From Desulfosediminicola flagellatus (GTDB lineage Bacteria > Desulfobacterota > Desulfobulbia > Desulfobulbales > Desulfocapsaceae): 64,000 nt of DNA. The stretch spans positions 5,000,001-5,064,000 of the forward strand of contig NZ_CP050698.1 in NCBI RefSeq assembly GCF_005116655.2, given 5' to 3'. This document shows, piece by piece, positions 60,688 through 64,000 of this stretch. The notes under the pieces are model-generated. The model was not told the DNA's origin. It worked only from the letters and a program-made list of their open reading frames with translations, and ran no database searches. The position numbers and the translations under genes are program-made. Positions within the stretch are counted from its first letter, which is position 1. The number at the start of each line of letters is the position of its first letter.

Positions 60688-61836
60688 ATGAAACGTATTC
60701 TAACAGTAGCAATGACTGTAGGTCTGGCAGTGACCGTCGCAGCCGGTACCGCGAATGCAAAACGTGAGAAATTCGGTCAGGACGATCGACACAAGATCGC
60801 TAAACGCGTAAAATTTGAACCATCTACAGAGAAGATTAAATGGAAAATGGTTATGCCATGGTCTAAAGGTCTTCTTTTCTACGATGTCGCTGTTCACTTT
60901 GCTGACACCGTTCGGCTTATTTCAGCTGGTCGTCTTGATATTAAACCGTTCTCTGCAGGCGAACTCGTTCCTGCGATGCAGTCTTTTGATGCAGTTTCAA
61001 AAGGTTCTGCTCAGGTTGGTCACGACTGGCCGGGTTACTGGAAAGGTAAGAACGAGGCTTTCGTAGCTTTTGCGTCTGTTCCTTTCGGTCTTGATGCTGA
61101 AGGGTATAACATCTGGCTGCAGGAAAAAGGCGGCACCAAAATGATGCAGGAGATCTACGGTCAGTTCGGTCTCTTCGCTCTTCCTGGTGGTCAGCTCGGT
61201 CAGGAGATGGGACTCTTCTCCAACAAGCGCGCAACCAAAATGGAAGATTTCAAAGGCATGCGCCTTCGTACCCCAGGCTGGTACATGGATATCATGAATA
61301 ACCTTGGTGCTTCCGTATCTCCTCTGCCTGGTGGCGAGGTTTACCTTGCACTTGAGCGTGGTGTAATTGATGCCGCTGAGTTTTCTTCACCTGCAATCAA
61401 CTACCCAATGGGTTTTGACGAGATTACCAAGTACGCTATTCAACCAGGTGTACATCAGCCAGGTATCCAGTGCGCACTGTTCTTCAACCAGGAAGCATAT
61501 GATAAATTACCTGAAGATCTGAAGTGGATTGTTACAATTGCCGCTGCTGAAACTCAGGCATGGTCATACAACTGGATTAACTCTCTGAACGCTGAAGCGA
61601 TCAACAATTTTTCTAAGTCAGTTGAGATCGTCAAGATGGACAAAGAGACCCTCATTGAGTTCCGTAAAGTTGCAAAAACTTACCTCGACTCTGTTAAGGC
61701 TAAACATCCGGATGTAAAGAAAGTACTTGATAGCCAGGAAGCGTTCATCGAAGAATACTCAGTATGGAGAGACGCACGCTCCGGCGCTACCCCATGGCCA
61801 TATGAGACCTACATTTCAGGCAGAATCACCGAATAA
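60688..61836 (+). CDS. dctP: TRAP transporter solute-binding protein, DctP type
   Basis: 382-residue periplasmic binding protein. Signal peptide to about residue 24 (AGTANA). DctP fold landmarks: WKMVMPWSKGLLFYD, GRLDIKPFSAGELVPAMQSF, GMRLRTPGWYMDIMNNLGAS (the conserved Arg that binds carboxylate) and VIDAAEFSSPAINYPMGF. Closest in style to the TakP/DctP7 group that binds alpha-keto or related monocarboxylic acids, but specificity is not proven. RBS AGGAGGAG 7 nt upstream. First gene of dctP-dctQ-dctM; a stem-loop follows before dctQ. Confidence 0.93.
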   Translation: MKRILTVAMTVGLAVTVAAGTANAKREKFGQDDRHKIAKRVKFEPSTEKIKWKMVMPWSKGLLFYDVAVHFADTVRLISAGRLDIKPFSAGELVPAMQSFDAVSKGSAQVGHDWPGYWKGKNEAFVAFASVPFGLDAEGYNIWLQEKGGTKMMQEIYGQFGLFALPGGQLGQEMGLFSNKRATKMEDFKGMRLRTPGWYMDIMNNLGASVSPLPGGEVYLALERGVIDAAEFSSPAINYPMGFDEITKYAIQPGVHQPGIQCALFFNQEAYDKLPEDLKWIVTIAAAETQAWSYNWINSLNAEAINNFSKSVEIVKMDKETLIEFRKVAKTYLDSVKAKHPDVKKVLDSQEAFIEEYSVWRDARSGATPWPYETYISGRITE

Positions 61837-61869
61837 TAGTAAGTACTTGTATTAGTATCTATCACGTTT

Positions 61870-61897
61870 GCCCCTCTTCAGTAAATTGAGGAGGGGC
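61870..61897 (+). promoter_or_regulatory. intercistronic hairpin between dctP and dctQ
   Basis: GCCCCTC pairs with GGAGGGGC-type bases (GAGGGGC) around a 14-nt loop, without a T-run. Probably limits expression of the permease genes relative to the abundant binding protein. Confidence 0.6.
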
Positions 61898-61944
61898 AGC
61901 TGATCGGGTTAGTATTTCTACCCTGAGAAAAAGGGATTTGAAAA

Positions 61945-62451
61945 ATGTTTTCTAAACTTGCACAAGGCATTGATAGGTTCAATACCCGCCAGGGTGAGAT
62001 CTGCTCAATGCTGATTCTTCCTTTGCTGGGTGTAGTAATTTACGAAGTATTTGCGCGCTATGGTTTCAACTCCCCAACGGTGTGGGGATTTGAGATGACA
62101 GCGTTCATCTATGGCATGCATTACATGTTCGGCATCTCCTACACCGATGTACGAAAAGGCCATGTCCAGGTAGATATATTTACATCAATGATGTCACCGA
62201 AAAACCGGGCTATAATCAGCGCATTAACTACATCATTCTTTATGTTGCCTGTAATGTTGGGCATGACTATCTGGTCTACAAAATTTGCAATCACTTCTGT
62301 TATCGGTCGTGAATTAAACTCTACAAGCTGGGCTCCGCCGCTTTATCCGGTAAAGATAATTATGGCGTTATGCTTTTTCTTTTTACTGCTGCAAGGTATC
62401 TCCAACCTGATCCATGATCTGCAGGAAATATTTGGTAAGGAGGAGAAATAA
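61945..62451 (+). CDS. dctQ: TRAP transporter small permease, DctQ type
   Basis: 168-residue four-helix membrane subunit that pairs with DctM. Helices: LILPLLGVVIYEVFARYGF, WGFEMTAFIYGMHYMFGIS, ISALTTSFFMLPVMLGMT and IIMALCFFFLLLQGI. Conserved VFARYGFNSPTVWGFE and the loop VRKGHVQVD are typical. It ends 1 nt before dctM and is cotranscribed. Confidence 0.93.
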   Translation: MFSKLAQGIDRFNTRQGEICSMLILPLLGVVIYEVFARYGFNSPTVWGFEMTAFIYGMHYMFGISYTDVRKGHVQVDIFTSMMSPKNRAIISALTTSFFMLPVMLGMTIWSTKFAITSVIGRELNSTSWAPPLYPVKIIMALCFFFLLLQGISNLIHDLQEIFGKEEK

Positions 62452-62452
62452 T

Positions 62453-63799
62453 ATGAGCCCGGAAATGTTAACAGTGGCCATGTTCGGCACACTGATTCTG
62501 GCCATTACCCTTGGTCACCCGCTTGCATATACTCTTGCCGCGGTAGCTACACTCTTTGGACTTATTGATAACGGCTTCAATATTCCAGCACTTTTCGACA
62601 TGTTCGCCAACAACACCTGGGGGCTGATGAACAACTACGTTCTGGTTGCCATCCCGCTGTTTATCCTCATGGCGCAGTTGCTCGACAGATCGAAAGTGGC
62701 AGATAAACTTTTTGAAACCCTCTTTGTTGTACTGGGTGGTCTCAAAGGTGGACTTGGACTTGCCGTAGTTGTTGTCTGTACCGTATTTGCGGCCACCACC
62801 GGTATTATCGGAGCATCCGTTGTAGCAATGGGACTGCTCGCAACCCCTGCACTTATGCGCAAAGGCTATCAGAAAGAGCTTTCAAGCGGTATCATCTGTG
62901 CTGCAGGTACCCTTGGTATTCTGATTCCGCCATCGATCATGATGGTTGTATATGGCGGCCTTACCGGTCTTAAAGAGACTTCTGTTGGTAATCTCTTTGC
63001 AGCTTCAATCCTTCCGGGATTACTGCTGGCGTCACTGTATTTTATTTACATACTGATTCGTTGCAACATCAACCCTTCCCTTGGACCGCCTATCAGTAAA
63101 GATGAGGCATCCAAATGGAGTCCAACTCAGAAAATCGTTCTTACCCTGAAATGTCTTATTCCGCCGATGGCTCTTATTCTGGCGGTAATGGGTACGATCC
63201 TTGCCGGCGTTGCCACACCAACTGAAGCAGCGGCACTCGGTGCGCTCGGTGCACTCATACTCGCAGCCTTCAACGGTAAATTAAACTGGACTGTATTGAA
63301 AGAATCCGCCCATGCCACAATGAGCACGACCTCCATGGTTATGATGCTCTTTATTGGCGGTAAATTCTTCTCAACAGTTTTCATGTCGATGGGCGGCGGT
63401 GATGTTGTTGCCGATGTCCTGGTGGGTTCGGGCATGAACAGATGGATGGTTCTGCTTATCATGATGGGAATCGTTTTCCTGATGGGTATGTTTATCGACT
63501 GGGCAGCTATCCTATTAGTAACTGTACCAATCTTTATGCCTATCGCTATGGAGCTTGAGTTTGATCCGCTCTGGTTCTCGATTCTTCTCTGTGTGAATCT
63601 TCAGACCTCGTTTCTTACACCTCCATTTGGTTACGCTCTTTTCTACTTCAAGGGTGTTGCTCCGGAGGGCTATACCATGGGGCATATTTATCGAGGTATT
63701 CTCCCGTTTGTCATGCTACAGATTCTTGGCCTGATCATACTGGCAGCTTGTCCGCCAATAGTGACCTGGCTACCTGCAATTTTCTTCGGTTCCGGCTGA
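62453..63799 (+). CDS. dctM: TRAP transporter large permease, DctM type
   Basis: 448-residue 12-helix membrane subunit that carries substrate with Na+ or H+. Conserved motifs: GHPLAYTLAAVATLFGL, FVLVAIPLFILMAQLL (read VLVAIPLFILMAQ), TTGIIGASVVAMGLLATP, GTLGILIPPSIMMVVYG and the C-terminal TSFLTPPFGYALFY. Start ATG at 62453 has AAGGAGG upstream; the frame opens earlier in dctQ. Completes the TRAP operon. Confidence 0.95.
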   Translation: MSPEMLTVAMFGTLILAITLGHPLAYTLAAVATLFGLIDNGFNIPALFDMFANNTWGLMNNYVLVAIPLFILMAQLLDRSKVADKLFETLFVVLGGLKGGLGLAVVVVCTVFAATTGIIGASVVAMGLLATPALMRKGYQKELSSGIICAAGTLGILIPPSIMMVVYGGLTGLKETSVGNLFAASILPGLLLASLYFIYILIRCNINPSLGPPISKDEASKWSPTQKIVLTLKCLIPPMALILAVMGTILAGVATPTEAAALGALGALILAAFNGKLNWTVLKESAHATMSTTSMVMMLFIGGKFFSTVFMSMGGGDVVADVLVGSGMNRWMVLLIMMGIVFLMGMFIDWAAILLVTVPIFMPIAMELEFDPLWFSILLCVNLQTSFLTPPFGYALFYFKGVAPEGYTMGHIYRGILPFVMLQILGLIILAACPPIVTWLPAIFFGSG

Positions 63800-63893
63800 T
63801 AATGGCTCCATAAAAACCTGTGAAACCCGTTTTTTTGACCAATGCATTTAGGATTACGCCATAACCTTTTAAAGGGGCAGATGCCGAAGAAAA

Positions 63894-63941
63894 CAATTCA
63901 CTATCGAAATCTAGCAGAGTTGAGTTTTCGATAGTGAATTG
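63894..63941. terminator. large hairpin after the TRAP operon
   Basis: CAATTCACTATCGAAA pairs perfectly with TTTCGATAGTGAATTG over a 16-nt loop. No T-run; it is 95 nt past dctM. It may act as a terminator or as a repeat element. No further gene begins before the end of the window. Confidence 0.6.
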
Positions 63942-64000
63942 AGCACAACAGAATGCAGTACAGATTTACAAACCGTAAGCGCTGCAAACCAGCCCTTATG

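Overview
The window reads as an ordinary chromosome segment of an anaerobic Gram-negative bacterium, most likely a sulfate-reducing or fermentative member of the Desulfobacterota (Desulfobulbales-like). Pointers are an outer-membrane phospholipase A, periplasmic lipoproteins and MscS channels (Gram-negative envelope), an oxygen-sensitive 2-hydroxyacyl-CoA dehydratase-type activase with a double-cubane reductase, TRAP and general amino-acid ABC uptake systems, and multi-PAS hybrid kinases. The assignment is an inference from gene content; no rRNA or tRNA gene was found.

Layout. 0.2-6.7 kb: MscS channel, phospholipase A (pldA), a radical SAM protein, and a kefF-kefC potassium-efflux pair. 6.9-9.7 kb: a periplasmic-sensor diguanylate cyclase beside the remnant of a second GGDEF gene. 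9.9-13.9 kb: a TPR lipoprotein, then an ECF sigma factor, a membrane TPR anti-sigma candidate and an Asp/Pro- and Gly/Ser/Asn-rich secreted protein that form one tight operon. 14.8-19.6 kb: a second MscS channel and a hybrid histidine kinase. 20-22 kb: nucleoside salvage (tdk, cdd, mtnP). 22.4-24.7 kb: a DUF4197 protein and an MFS transporter. 25.2-29.6 kb: two secreted peptidases (C10 and M14). 30.4-34 kb: a 1198-residue PAS/GAF hybrid kinase. 34.2-39.6 kb: a membrane protein carrying the presenilin signature (two membrane Asp plus PALP), then a CPA-type antiporter overlapping PEP carboxylase.

39.7-47.6 kb is an accessory island. Its small genes all lie on the minus strand (ABM-like, VIT1, DUF211, YdeI, a papain-like BtrH homologue, GNAT, small membrane proteins), and several gaps hold imperfect dyads resembling integron attC sites. 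I read it as a possible integrase-less cassette array. It is followed by a cluster of three miniature elements and an orphan parA-parB pair with an inverted-repeat operator.

49.6-63.8 kb is a catabolic and uptake region: acyl-CoA dehydratase activase plus double-cubane reductase; an aapJQMP amino-acid ABC transporter with a consensus sigma-54 promoter; an intact IS1595-type element with an 8-bp target duplication; a FadR-type GntR regulator; and a three-gene TRAP transporter (dctP-dctQ-dctM). Import of amino acids and organic acids next to radical 2-hydroxyacyl-CoA chemistry suggests a carboxylate or amino-acid utilisation module, but no substrate can be named.

Miniature inverted-repeat elements of two families are scattered through the window (about 3.9, 14.0, 16.8, 27.4, 29.9, 34.1, 47.6-48.1 and 55.8-56.1 kb). 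One copy supplies the stop codon of the second amino-acid permease, and another abuts the presenilin-like gene.
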